Assembly: GCA_944343275.1 (NCBI GenBank)
Contig: CALVMH010000006.1
Location: 29,435-93,434 of the forward strand
Direction: 5' to 3'
From: an uncultured Clostridia bacterium
GTDB taxonomy: Bacteria > Bacillota > Clostridia > Christensenellales > Borkfalkiaceae
Length of the DNA stretch: 64,000 bases
Below, piece after piece: positions 33,107-40,400 of this stretch (positions are counted from its first letter, which is position 1; each line of letters begins with the position of its first letter). The notes under the pieces were generated by a model. That model saw only the letters and a list, made by a program, of their open reading frames with translations, ran no database searches and was not told where the DNA came from. Both the position numbers and the translations under genes were made by a program.

Positions 33107-33217
33107 AAGCTATGTGAAAACATGGTCAGTGAACAAAAGACAAAGTCTTCCCCCCAATAAGACAGCTGCTTTTCTGTTCACGGAAAAGGCGCACGGCATC
33201 CGCCATGCGCCTTTTTT
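33107..33217 (+). ncRNA. Predicted small RNA of about 110 nucleotides under XRE control
   Basis: Transcription from the consensus promoter should start near 33107 and stop at the terminator ending at 33217. Within it GTGAACA (33129-33135) can pair with TGTTCAC (33175-33181), giving one hairpin before the terminator. The only open frame with an ATG is 12 codons (33122-33160) and has no good ribosome site, so a regulatory RNA is more likely than a peptide gene. Possible roles are a target-pairing RNA, or a toxic peptide/RNA silenced by the repressor. Confidence 0.5.
33188..33217 (+). terminator. Terminator of the predicted small RNA
   Basis: GGCGCA pairs with TGCGCC, with an inner GGC/GCC and an ATCC loop, followed by TTTTTT. 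Confidence 0.8.
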
Positions 33218-33244
33218 ATGTTGTCTGAGAGGGAAGAAGCCCAC

Positions 33245-33271
33245 AAAAAAAGCGGCTTTCGCCGCGTTTTT
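33245..33271. terminator. Weak hairpin at the end of the TIR operon
   Basis: GCGGC and GCCGC pair around TTTC, flanked by an A run and a T run, right at the stop codon of the 118-residue gene. Confidence 0.6.
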
Positions 33272-33627
33272 CAAAGAGTGATCCCGAACAAGGTCCCCGT
33301 CTGCGCGAGGTCGTGCCGCGCAAGGTCGGCGGCAAGTTTCCAACGGTCGTTCCGTTCGGAGGAGAACAGGCGGCGCAGTTTCCATTTGCGGACGAAGCCC
33401 GCATATCTGCGCAGGGACGGGAACTTCTTTTGCCCGTTCACGCAGACGAGCAGCGTGCGCTCGCATTCGCTCAGGACGCGGTATTCGAGATAGTTGCCCG
33501 CATCCTTGCGGAAACGGTATATCTGCGTACAGGTGGAATCGGTGCCCTTTGAATAGTCGCGCTCGAAGAGAAATCCCCGTTCCGTCAGAAAGGAAAATAA
33601 TTGTACGATCGATTCATCCTCGGTCAT
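33271..33627 (-). CDS. Unknown 118-residue partner of the TIR-methyltransferase
   Basis: This soluble alpha/beta-looking protein is rich in Arg, Phe and Tyr, with LFSFLTERGFLFERDY at the start, YLEYRVLSECERTLLVCVNG in the middle and a basic end (RKWKLRRLFSSERND). I know no family for it. AGGAGG precedes its ATG, and only 18 bases separate it from the end of the TIR-methyltransferase gene, so the two are one operon. It could be a cofactor, an inhibitor or an immunity protein of the TIR enzyme; nothing in the sequence decides. Confidence 0.75.
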   Translation of the reverse strand: MTEDESIVQLFSFLTERGFLFERDYSKGTDSTCTQIYRFRKDAGNYLEYRVLSECERTLLVCVNGQKKFPSLRRYAGFVRKWKLRRLFSSERNDRWKLAADLARHDLAQTGTLFGITL

Positions 33628-33645
33628 GGCTGCCTCCTTTTACGT

Positions 33646-34953
33646 TTACTTCTTTGCCGTGTACAGCATGAATCCGAGCGAGAAGAAGAAGTCCTCGTTC
33701 ATGAACTCGTCCTCCATCTCCTCATAGTGTTTGTGCATCCATTCGGCACTCTCGCGGTAGAGCGCGTTGTCGGGCGACTGCGCGGCAAGGATGGCGAAGT
33801 CCCCGCGGATAAAGGAAAAGTAGATGTGGAACATCGCCTCGCGCTCGTCAAAATCCATATCGAGCGTGTTGAGCCCGGAGCGCACTAGGCGGATGTCGCA
33901 GTAGCCCGACTTGTGCAGAAGGTACGGAATCTGCCTTCCGCTCGCGCGGAAACCGCCGAGCGGATTTTTGGCGCACAGACCGATGGCGTATTCGAAATAC
34001 CCCTTCTGGTCGGGATATGCCAGATTGAGCCCGTCGTCGATATCCTTGATGACGATGGTGGCGCCGCTCCGGACAAATTTGCGGATGCGCTTGAGCAGGC
34101 GGACAGGGTTCTTGAGGTGCAGAATGAGCATGGAGATATTTACCACGTTGAAGCCGTCGATACCGTATTTTTCGCACGCGTCCCCGATAACTTTTTCCAC
34201 GTCTTCCCCTTCCAGATCGCACTGTGCAAAGAGGGTGCGTTCGTTCCCGTACGCCACATTGGCGCGCTCCACCGCCTCGCTGTTGAACTCGATACCCAGA
34301 AAGAAGGCGAGGTTTTTGCGGCTGCCGAAACGGCTCATCGCAAAGCTGCCGTTCGCCGAACCAAGATCGAGCACATACATATTCTCGCGCTCCGCCGCGA
34401 CGGCGTCGTACAGTTCGCCGTCAAACTTTTCCAGCAGGCGCTGCTGAATGAGCAAACGGGCGCGTTCCTTCTCGTCGCTCTCCTCATAATAGGCGTTGGA
34501 ATGACGTTCCTGCTGCGCGGCGCCGCGTTCGCGCGCGGGCCTTAAGATGGTGAGGATCTTGGTCTTGAGCTCGAGAATGGCGTTTTCGATGCCCTGCGTG
34601 CTCGCGTCGATCCAGTGCAGACGCTTGATATAATATTCCATCGCCTTGGACAGGTCCTCGCCGTCCAGTTTGAAGGGAAGGATGGTGAGCTCGCCCTCCT
34701 TTTCGATGATACGCTTGTAGGCGATCTCCACTTCATTGAGCACGTGCACGGACTTGGATGCCGCGTTGTTGAGGACAACCACGAAGATGCTCGCCTCGTC
34801 GATGGCGTTCACGATGCTTGTCGCATAGTCGCCGCTGACGTCGCGCGGGGCATACCAGCAGCGGATCCCCTCCGCCTCGAGCACGGAACAGATATGATCC
34901 ACGACCGACTTCATGTTGTGCTCGTAACTTAAAAAGACATCAACCTTGTTCAT
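33646..34953 (-). CDS. TIR domain fused to a SAM-dependent methyltransferase
   Basis: Residues 4-136 are a TIR domain: DVFLSYEHN at the start, GIRCWYAPRD, SIFVVVLNNAASKS, and NEVEIAYKR, where E74 aligns with the catalytic glutamate of NAD-cleaving TIR enzymes. A charged linker leads to a class I methyltransferase from about 170, with motif I VLDLGSANG at 194-202, an acidic strand end (LGIEFN) and VNISMLILHLKNP. The start at 34953 was chosen because the ATG at 34980 lies only two bases after the -10 box. A weak CAGGCGG is 12 bases upstream. TIR enzymes often act in phage defence or as NAD-consuming effectors; a fused methyltransferase is unusual. Confidence 0.85.
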   Translation of the reverse strand: MNKVDVFLSYEHNMKSVVDHICSVLEAEGIRCWYAPRDVSGDYATSIVNAIDEASIFVVVLNNAASKSVHVLNEVEIAYKRIIEKEGELTILPFKLDGEDLSKAMEYYIKRLHWIDASTQGIENAILELKTKILTILRPARERGAAQQERHSNAYYEESDEKERARLLIQQRLLEKFDGELYDAVAAERENMYVLDLGSANGSFAMSRFGSRKNLAFFLGIEFNSEAVERANVAYGNERTLFAQCDLEGEDVEKVIGDACEKYGIDGFNVVNISMLILHLKNPVRLLKRIRKFVRSGATIVIKDIDDGLNLAYPDQKGYFEYAIGLCAKNPLGGFRASGRQIPYLLHKSGYCDIRLVRSGLNTLDMDFDEREAMFHIYFSFIRGDFAILAAQSPDNALYRESAEWMHKHYEEMEDEFMNEDFFFSLGFMLYTAKK

Positions 34954-34982
34954 TGTTTTTTTGTCCGCCTGTTTTTTCATTT

Positions 34983-35011
34983 ATTTTAACACATTCGGGC
35001 GATTTGCGCAA
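34983..35011 (-). promoter_or_regulatory. Promoter of the TIR-methyltransferase operon
   Basis: TTGCGC (35011-35006) and TAAAAT (34988-34983) on the minus strand are 17 bp apart. No copy of the XRE operator is visible here. Confidence 0.65.
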
Positions 35012-35189
35012 CCCCTACCCCGTAAAATATTTTTATTGCGTCCCTCTTTCCTGCAAAAATTTTTCTGCTTGTCCCCTTTCCCGCAAAGCTCTTTCGATCC
35101 GTCCCTTTCCCTCCGGCATTCTTTCTCGTTCCCCTTCCCGTCGGAGAGGGGGATACGGGGGGATTGGAACACAGAAAAAATGCAAACAC

Positions 35190-35220
35190 AAAAAAACGAC
35201 GGTTTGCTTCATGCAAACCG
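35190..35220 (-). terminator. Terminator downstream of the DUF4234 gene
   Basis: CGGTTTGC and GCAAACCG pair around ATGAA on the minus strand, followed by seven Ts. It follows the duplicated pckG tail. Confidence 0.75.
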
Positions 35221-35234
35221 CCGCACAATCTTTA

Positions 35235-35260
35235 TTTTACGCTTCGCAGTTCTTTTTGAG
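35235..35260 (-). repeat. Duplicated 3' end of pckG (copy)
   Basis: These 26 bases are identical to 36158-36183, which encode the last residues of PckG (LKKNCEA and stop). Similarity continues past the stop, where a later 18-base block matches at 16 positions with the same spacing. It lies 108 bases past the end of the DUF4234 gene. Confidence 0.7.
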
Positions 35261-35368
35261 ACGAGCAACGAAGTTTCGCGTTCGGCGGAAAAGTTCGCGC
35301 CGAATGGTTTGCAGACCGATCCCGCCGACCCTTTTATCCGGCACGGCGGCTGTCCCGCGCGTCCTCTT

Positions 35369-35866
35369 TCAGCCGTTGACGTTGAAATCCGCGGACAAAA
35401 GATTCATTGCCTTCAACAGCTTGTGAATGTACACGAACGGTCCGACAAGAATGAGCGTGCCGAGAACATTCCATCCCCAATAACTGCCCGCACCAAAGGA
35501 ATAGCCGATATTGCGGCGGGCAAGTTCTCTGCCGATCCTTGCGCTGACCCTGTGATACCAGACGAGCATTCCGATCCCCAGCGTGAGCCAGCTGAAAACA
35601 AAGAGCAGTAGGCAGAAGTGCATCGTTTTCTTTCCGTCGTACCGGGAAGCGATGGTGTTGATGTCCGTGCTCACCGCCGACAAAACAACCAAAGCGTAGA
35701 TGCCGATGGTGATGATGGATAGCAAAATAAACTTGACGAGCCCACGGTTGGTTTTGAGCTGTACGACGGGCGCGGCGGGATGTGCGGACTGTACGGCGCT
35801 ACCGCAGTTCGGGCAGACATCGGCATTATCGTCGATCTCATGCCCACATTTTGTGCAATACTTCAT
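35369..35866 (-). CDS. Zinc-ribbon DUF4234 membrane protein
   Basis: This 165-residue protein begins with a zinc ribbon (MKYCTKCGHEIDDNADVCPNCGS), then a short linker, then a DUF4234 membrane domain with about four helices: LVKFILLSIITIGIYALVVLSAV, TMHFCLLLFVFSWLTLGIGMLVWYH, a conserved-looking RRNIGYSFGAGSYWGW, and LGTLILVGPFVYIHKLL. The function of the family is unknown. It lies between the two copies of the pckG tail and may have arrived or duplicated with them. Confidence 0.85.
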   Translation of the reverse strand: MKYCTKCGHEIDDNADVCPNCGSAVQSAHPAAPVVQLKTNRGLVKFILLSIITIGIYALVVLSAVSTDINTIASRYDGKKTMHFCLLLFVFSWLTLGIGMLVWYHRVSARIGRELARRNIGYSFGAGSYWGWNVLGTLILVGPFVYIHKLLKAMNLLSADFNVNG

Positions 35867-36082
35867 AATTTCTCTCCTGATGATTTATTTGTATGACGAT
35901 GTTGTGATTCATCGTTCATGCACAAGAAGCAGATCCTGCCGGCAAAGAGGACAAATAATCGCGCCGACAATTCTTCGGACATTTCTCTTCGTTTCAGAAA
36001 AATAAAATTATCTGAATGTTTCTATATTCTATTATACACCTCCCCCCCCATTGTCAAGAAAAAATAAAGTGATTTCCGACAA

Positions 36083-36132
36083 AAATATATAAAAATCGGC
36101 GGCTTGTACAAGCCGCCGATTTTTATATATTT
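36083..36132 (-). terminator. Perfect 50-bp palindrome: terminator of pckG
   Basis: Arms of 25 bp are perfectly complementary, centred on GTAC at 36106-36109. The GC core (TCGGCGGCTTG) is flanked by A/T runs, so it ends in a T-rich tail on both strands. It lies 27 bases after the pckG stop. Confidence 0.85.
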
Positions 36133-36157
36133 CATGTAAACTGCCGCATCCTGTCCG

Positions 36158-36183
36158 TTTTACGCTTCGCAGTTCTTTTTGAG
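36158..36183 (-). repeat. 3' end of pckG (original of the duplicated tail)
   Basis: Matches 35235-35260 at all 26 bases; it includes the pckG stop codon. Confidence 0.7.
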
Positions 36184-37929
36184 GGTCGCAAGGTTTTCCG
36201 AAAGTTCCTTGGGCAGCTTGTCGCCGAACTGCTTGTAGAACTCCTTGATCTCGTCCGCTTCCTTGCTCCAACGCGCCTTGTCGATGTAGAGGATGCTTTC
36301 GAGCGTCTCACGCGGGTAGTCCAACCCTTCGAGGTCGATATCCTTCGCATAGGGAACATAGCCGATGGCGGTCTCCCGCGCGTCCACAGCTTTCTCACAG
36401 CGCTTTAAGATCCATTCCAAAACGCGCATGTTGTCGCCGAAGCCGGGCCAGAGGAATTCGCCGTTTTCGTCCTGACGGAACCAATTGACGTTGAAGATCT
36501 TGGGCGGGTTCTTGACCTTCTTGCCCATCTCGATCCAATGTGCGAAGTAGTCGCCCATGTGATAGCCGCAGAAGGGCTTCATCGCCATGGGGTCATGGCG
36601 CAGAACGCCCGTGGCGCCCGTGGCGGCAGCCGTCGTCTCGCTCGACATGATGGAGCCGACGAACACGCCGTGATCCCAATCGCGCGACTGGTAGACGAGG
36701 GGCGTCGTCGTTGCGCGGCGTCCGCCGAAGATGATGGCGTCAAGCGGCACGCCTTCCTTGGAGTTGAACGCCTCCGAAAGGCAGGGGCAGCCCGTGGCGG
36801 GCGCGGTGAAGCGGGAGTTGGGGTGCGCAGCCTTGGTGCCTGCATCGGGCGTCCATTCGTTGCCGAGCCAATCGATAAGGTGTGCGGGCGCCTGCTTGGT
36901 GAGCCCTTCCCACCACACGGTGTTGTCCGAGGGGTCGATGGCGACGTTGGTGAAGATGGTGCCCTTCCGCGTTGCCGCAAGCGCGTTGGGGTTGCTCTTT
37001 TCGTTGGTGCCGGGGGCGACGCCGAAGAAGCCGTTTTCGGGGTTGACCGCCCAGAGCCTTCCGTCCTCGCCGACGCGGATCCATGCGATGTCGTCGCCGA
37101 CGGTCTCCACCTTATAGCCCTTTTCCAGATAGTGTTTGGGGGGGATGAGCATGGCGAGGTTGGTCTTGCCGCATGCGGACGGGAACGCCGCCGCGACGTA
37201 CTTCTTTCTGCCGTCGGGGAAGGTGACGCCCAGAATGAGCATGTGTTCCGCCATCCAGCCCTCTTGTCTTCCGAGGTAGGACGCAATGCGCAGCGCGAAG
37301 CACTTTTTGCCGAGCAGCACGTTTCCGCCGTAGCCGGAGTTCACCGACATGATGGTATCGTCCTCCGGGAAGTGCATGATGTAGCGCTTCTCCTGATCGA
37401 TGTCGCACTTGGCGTGGAATCCCTTGATAAAGTCGCCGTCTTTGCCGAGCTGCGCATAGCACTCCTTGCCGACGCGCGTCATGATCGCCATGTTGAGAAC
37501 GACGTAGATGGAGTCGGTGACCTCGATGCCGATCTTGGAGAAGGGGGAGCCGACGACGCCCATCGAATAGGGGATGACGTACATGGTGCGCCCCTTCATC
37601 TTGCCGCGGGCGATGTCGGCGCACATCTTATAGGCTTCCTTGGGGTCCATCCAATTGTTGGTGGGACCCGCGTTCTCCTTCTCGCGGCAGCAGATGAACG
37701 TTCTGTCCTCCACGCGGGCGACGTCGTTCTTTGCCGTGCGGTGGTAGTAGCAGCCGGGGAGCTTTTCCTGGTTGAGTGCCATCATCTCGCCCGTGGCGCA
37801 CGCCTCGCTGCGGAGCGCGTCGAGCTGCTCCTTGCTGCCGTCGATCCAGACGATGTTGTCCGGGCAGGCGAGCTTGGCGCTCTCCTCGACGAACGCGATG
37901 ACCTTCTTGTTGTTGGTCGGATATGCCAT
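36160..37929 (-). CDS. pckG: Phosphoenolpyruvate carboxykinase (GTP)
   Basis: This 589-residue enzyme interconverts oxaloacetate and phosphoenolpyruvate using GTP/GDP. The P-loop is FPSACGKTNLAMLIPP, with the reactive Cys typical of the GTP class, followed by VGDDIAWIR and GCPCLSEAFNSKEGVPLDAIIFGGRR. The ending PKELSENLATLKKNCEA is complete. AGGAGG precedes the ATG at 37929; the open frame further upstream covers the promoter. In anaerobes the enzyme often fixes CO2 toward oxaloacetate. It is monocistronic, between its own promoter and a perfect palindromic terminator. Confidence 0.96.
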   Translation of the reverse strand: MAYPTNNKKVIAFVEESAKLACPDNIVWIDGSKEQLDALRSEACATGEMMALNQEKLPGCYYHRTAKNDVARVEDRTFICCREKENAGPTNNWMDPKEAYKMCADIARGKMKGRTMYVIPYSMGVVGSPFSKIGIEVTDSIYVVLNMAIMTRVGKECYAQLGKDGDFIKGFHAKCDIDQEKRYIMHFPEDDTIMSVNSGYGGNVLLGKKCFALRIASYLGRQEGWMAEHMLILGVTFPDGRKKYVAAAFPSACGKTNLAMLIPPKHYLEKGYKVETVGDDIAWIRVGEDGRLWAVNPENGFFGVAPGTNEKSNPNALAATRKGTIFTNVAIDPSDNTVWWEGLTKQAPAHLIDWLGNEWTPDAGTKAAHPNSRFTAPATGCPCLSEAFNSKEGVPLDAIIFGGRRATTTPLVYQSRDWDHGVFVGSIMSSETTAAATGATGVLRHDPMAMKPFCGYHMGDYFAHWIEMGKKVKNPPKIFNVNWFRQDENGEFLWPGFGDNMRVLEWILKRCEKAVDARETAIGYVPYAKDIDLEGLDYPRETLESILYIDKARWSKEADEIKEFYKQFGDKLPKELSENLATLKKNCEA

Positions 37930-38015
37930 ATTCTTTCCTCCTGAAAAAAGAATTCTTCGGTAAGCGGGCATGCGGGCGGAAATGCAAAGAACATGCCGCT
38001 CGCGTCCCACGATAC

Positions 38016-38044
38016 AGTATATCACGCGGAACGCAATTTGTAAA
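38016..38044 (-). promoter_or_regulatory. Promoter of pckG
   Basis: TTTACA (38044-38039) and TATACT (38021-38016) on the minus strand are 17 bp apart. Confidence 0.75.
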
Positions 38045-38157
38045 GCGTTTGCAGCCAAAAAGCGGGGGGAGGATTTTCGGCAAAACAAGACCTCCGCCCT
38101 GCTTTTCCGACAATCCCCGCCCCGCAAACCCGCATACAATATGCCGTGAGGTGGAAT

Positions 38158-39099
38158 ATGGCTTATGAAAAACGGGTGTGCGTGCTGCGGCAGGTGCGCA
38201 AGGGATTTTCGGCGGACGGCAGCGCCCTGACGGGCGCCGTCTATGCGGAACGGTTGGGAGACGAGCTCACGATCACGCCGCGCATTGCGGCGCTCTCCCC
38301 CTTAAAGGACGGCAGATACGCGCTCTTCGTCTGGGCGGGCGGCAAGACGTATTGTCTGGAACTCAAAGGGACGTCCCCCCTGCACATCCCGTCCGCCCCT
38401 TCCGTTGCGGGCGGGTTTGCGGCGCTCCTTTGTTTTATCCGCGGGGACGTGCAGCCCGTCGCCTTCGGCAGGTGCGGCGGCGCGCCCGAACGGTATGGCG
38501 TGCTGCTGGAAGAGGGACCGGGGAAAAAACGGCGCATCCCCGTTCCCCTTCCCCCCGTTCAGACGCCTGCGCCCGCGCCCAACGTGCCGCTCTCTCCCGG
38601 CGTGCCCCTTCCGGATGCGTCCCCACACGAGGAGCGCGCCGCCGCGCGCTACGATGACGACGCGATCGCCGCAAGCGACTATTTCCATCACGCGGGCAAT
38701 GACGATGAAAAAACTGCTGCTCCGCCTGAAAAAACGAACGGGGCGGCGGCTCCCGGCGATGCGGCAGATCTTTTACTGCGCCCGCGCGGCACGCTTACAT
38801 ACTACAACAGCATCCGGGAAAAACTGCTTTCCGCCTTCCGCGAAGGCGAGCGCTGCGAAGGGCTGCGCGCCATCTTTCCCCGTTCCGAATGGGTGAAACG
38901 CGGCGACGCCCTGCTGGGCATCGTCTATGAAGAGGGCGTGCCGCGTTACTTGTGCGTCGCCGCCGCGGGGGAACGCCCCGCCGTCATGGGCGAACATGCC
39001 GTGTTCGTTCCCAAGACGCACTTTTCGGACGATGCGGGATATTGGGTGGTGTTTCAGGACGCCGACACGGGAGAATATGTCCGCGTCGGCGAACAATGA
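38158..39099 (+). CDS. Unknown 313-residue two-domain protein
   Basis: The N-terminal domain (about 1-120, MAYEKRVCVLRQVRKGFSADG then TGAVYAERLGDEL) resembles an uncharacterised domain of gut Clostridia proteins that begin with a similar VLRQV-KGFS pattern. A Pro/Ala linker (about 125-215) leads to a C-terminal beta-rich domain (RSEWVKRGDALLGIVYEEGVPRYLCVAAAG, ending YWVVFQDADTGEYVRVGEQ). No catalytic motif or signal peptide is visible. GAGGTGG precedes the ATG at 38158. It sits alone between pckG and the SLOG gene. Confidence 0.7.
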   Translation: MAYEKRVCVLRQVRKGFSADGSALTGAVYAERLGDELTITPRIAALSPLKDGRYALFVWAGGKTYCLELKGTSPLHIPSAPSVAGGFAALLCFIRGDVQPVAFGRCGGAPERYGVLLEEGPGKKRRIPVPLPPVQTPAPAPNVPLSPGVPLPDASPHEERAAARYDDDAIAASDYFHHAGNDDEKTAAPPEKTNGAAAPGDAADLLLRPRGTLTYYNSIREKLLSAFREGERCEGLRAIFPRSEWVKRGDALLGIVYEEGVPRYLCVAAAGERPAVMGEHAVFVPKTHFSDDAGYWVVFQDADTGEYVRVGEQ

Positions 39100-39132
39100 A
39101 CTTGCCGCGGCAGAATGCCGCGGCAAGTTCAT
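39096..39132 (+). terminator. Perfect 16-bp hairpin over the stop codon
   Basis: Arms 39096-39111 and 39117-39132 include the TGA of the 313-residue gene in the stem. There is no T run, so it may protect or pause rather than terminate. Confidence 0.55.
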
Positions 39133-39168
39133 GATATGATCGGCTGCGTGCTGCAGCTCCCCTTTGAT

Positions 39169-39193
39169 AAGCACCCCTGCGGGTGCTTTTTTA
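39169..39193. terminator. Terminator between convergent genes
   Basis: AAGCACCC and GGGTGCTT pair around CTGC, followed by TTTTTT. It overlaps the stop of the SLOG gene. Confidence 0.8.
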
Positions 39194-39646
39194 TTCCTCG
39201 TACAAGACGACTTTTACGCCCTTTTTGCGCGCATACGAGACGGTATACGCCGCACCCCCTTCCGTGCGCGTACAATACGCATAGACCACGTCCGCCCTGT
39301 CCGCCATATACCTGTCGCGCGCCAAAAGGCAGCCTGCGCGGTATTCTTCGCAGAGCACGATTTTTTCGTCGCACGCGTCCAGCAGGCGCAGATATTCCCG
39401 CCTGTCCCGTTCGCAAAAACCCCGTTCCTGTCCCGCAAACGGGATGCACGCAACGAGCGAAATTTTATATTTTTCTTTCAGATCGGCAAGACAGGCGAGC
39501 GCCGTCAGGTCGAACCCCCGCGCCATGCCGCACAAAAAACGGTCGCAGCCGCCGCGGATGAGTTCTTCCAACCCGTCATACAATCTGTTGCGATCAAACG
39601 CCGCGGGCAGTTCCCTGTGCCCCGTCAGTGCACACGTCTTTCTCAT
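39191..39646 (-). CDS. SLOG-family (DUF1273/YpsA-like) protein
   Basis: This 151-residue protein with a Rossmann-like fold has MRKTCALTGHRELP at the start, GMARGFDLTALA for the ligand loop, and ADVVYAYCTRTEGGAAYTVSYARKKG near the end. SLOG proteins bind nucleotide-derived ligands; YpsA of Bacillus affects cell division. It follows rsmG after 9 bases, so both are in one unit reading away from the origin. Confidence 0.85.
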   Translation of the reverse strand: MRKTCALTGHRELPAAFDRNRLYDGLEELIRGGCDRFLCGMARGFDLTALACLADLKEKYKISLVACIPFAGQERGFCERDRREYLRLLDACDEKIVLCEEYRAGCLLARDRYMADRADVVYAYCTRTEGGAAYTVSYARKKGVKVVLYEE

Positions 39647-39655
39647 GGCTCCCCC

Positions 39656-40348
39656 TTATACAATGGGCGATTTGCGCTCTTTTCCCTGTCCGCGCGGATA
39701 CCCGGACGGCGTCGGACGCATCTTTTTACAGGTGACGAGCATCCGTTCTCCGTAGCCTTCGGGCAGCGCATAGCGCACGGCTTCCCACGTTCCGCCCCCC
39801 AACACCGTTGCGGCACGGCGGGCGGCGGGACGTTCGTCCTCGCTCCCCTTCCACGCGATCATCTCTCCCCCCACCCGCACCAGGGGCAGACAGTACTCCG
39901 CAAGGGCGGGCAGCGGCGCAACGGCACGGGCGATGACGGCATCGAACGTCTCCCGCATGGACGCATCTCTCCCCGCATCCTCCGCGCGCATCGTCACGAC
40001 TTCGGCATGCAGTCCCAGCGCGCCGACGACCTTTTTCAAAAACGCGCATTTTTTGGATGTGCTCTCGATGAGGGTGAATAAAAGATCGCTGCGGACGATG
40101 GCAAGCGGAAGGGACGGGAAGCCCGCGCCCGAACCTACTTCCGCCACGCGCGCTCCCTTCCCCAAAAGATGTTCTCCCGCAAGCGAATCGAGGAAATGTT
40201 TGTGGAAAACTTCCCGCTCTTCCACGATCGCCGTCAGATTATATGCCGCGTTCTCCCGCACGAGCATGCGGTAAAATTCTTCGAACAGGGCTCTTTTTTC
40301 CGAAATGAGCGCCGTTAACCGCACAAAATCGGGCTTTTTGTTCTCCAT
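39656..40348 (-). CDS. rsmG: 16S rRNA m7G527 methyltransferase
   Basis: This 230-residue RsmG (GidB) methylates G527 in 16S rRNA. HFLDSLAGEHLL is followed by the SAM site VAEVGSGAGFPSLPLAIVR and by ARAVAPLPALAEYCLPLV. It is a typical origin-linked gene. Here its neighbours mnmE and mnmG are missing, and it reads leftward from the origin gap while dnaN reads rightward. Confidence 0.96.
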   Translation of the reverse strand: MENKKPDFVRLTALISEKRALFEEFYRMLVRENAAYNLTAIVEEREVFHKHFLDSLAGEHLLGKGARVAEVGSGAGFPSLPLAIVRSDLLFTLIESTSKKCAFLKKVVGALGLHAEVVTMRAEDAGRDASMRETFDAVIARAVAPLPALAEYCLPLVRVGGEMIAWKGSEDERPAARRAATVLGGGTWEAVRYALPEGYGERMLVTCKKMRPTPSGYPRGQGKERKSPIV

Positions 40349-40400
40349 ATCCCGATTATATCACACATCCTTTTTCTTTTCAACCGTTTGTCGGAATCCC

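Larger units (their letters stand above)
35012..35368. other. Intergenic region without a recognisable gene
   Basis: This stretch holds pyrimidine-rich sequence, a minus-strand terminator (35190-35220), a copy of the pckG 3' end (35235-35260), and nothing else I can support. A plus-strand open frame crosses it but has no ribosome site and is antisense to the DUF4234 gene. Confidence 0.6.

Noticed and set aside
33122-33160. A 12-codon peptide gene in the XRE-controlled transcript
   Set aside because: No good ribosome site precedes it, so the transcript was listed as RNA; a peptide is not excluded.
34954-34980. A start codon nine residues earlier for the TIR-methyltransferase
   Set aside because: That ATG lies two bases after the -10 box, so the mRNA would not contain it.
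34946-35611. A 221-codon plus-strand frame across the TIR promoter and the DUF4234 gene
   Set aside because: It is antisense to a well-supported gene and has no ribosome site or recognisable domain.
30000-36200. A prophage or integrative element carrying the accessory genes
   Set aside because: No integrase, structural gene or tRNA attachment site is visible; only the pckG tail repeat hints at insertion.
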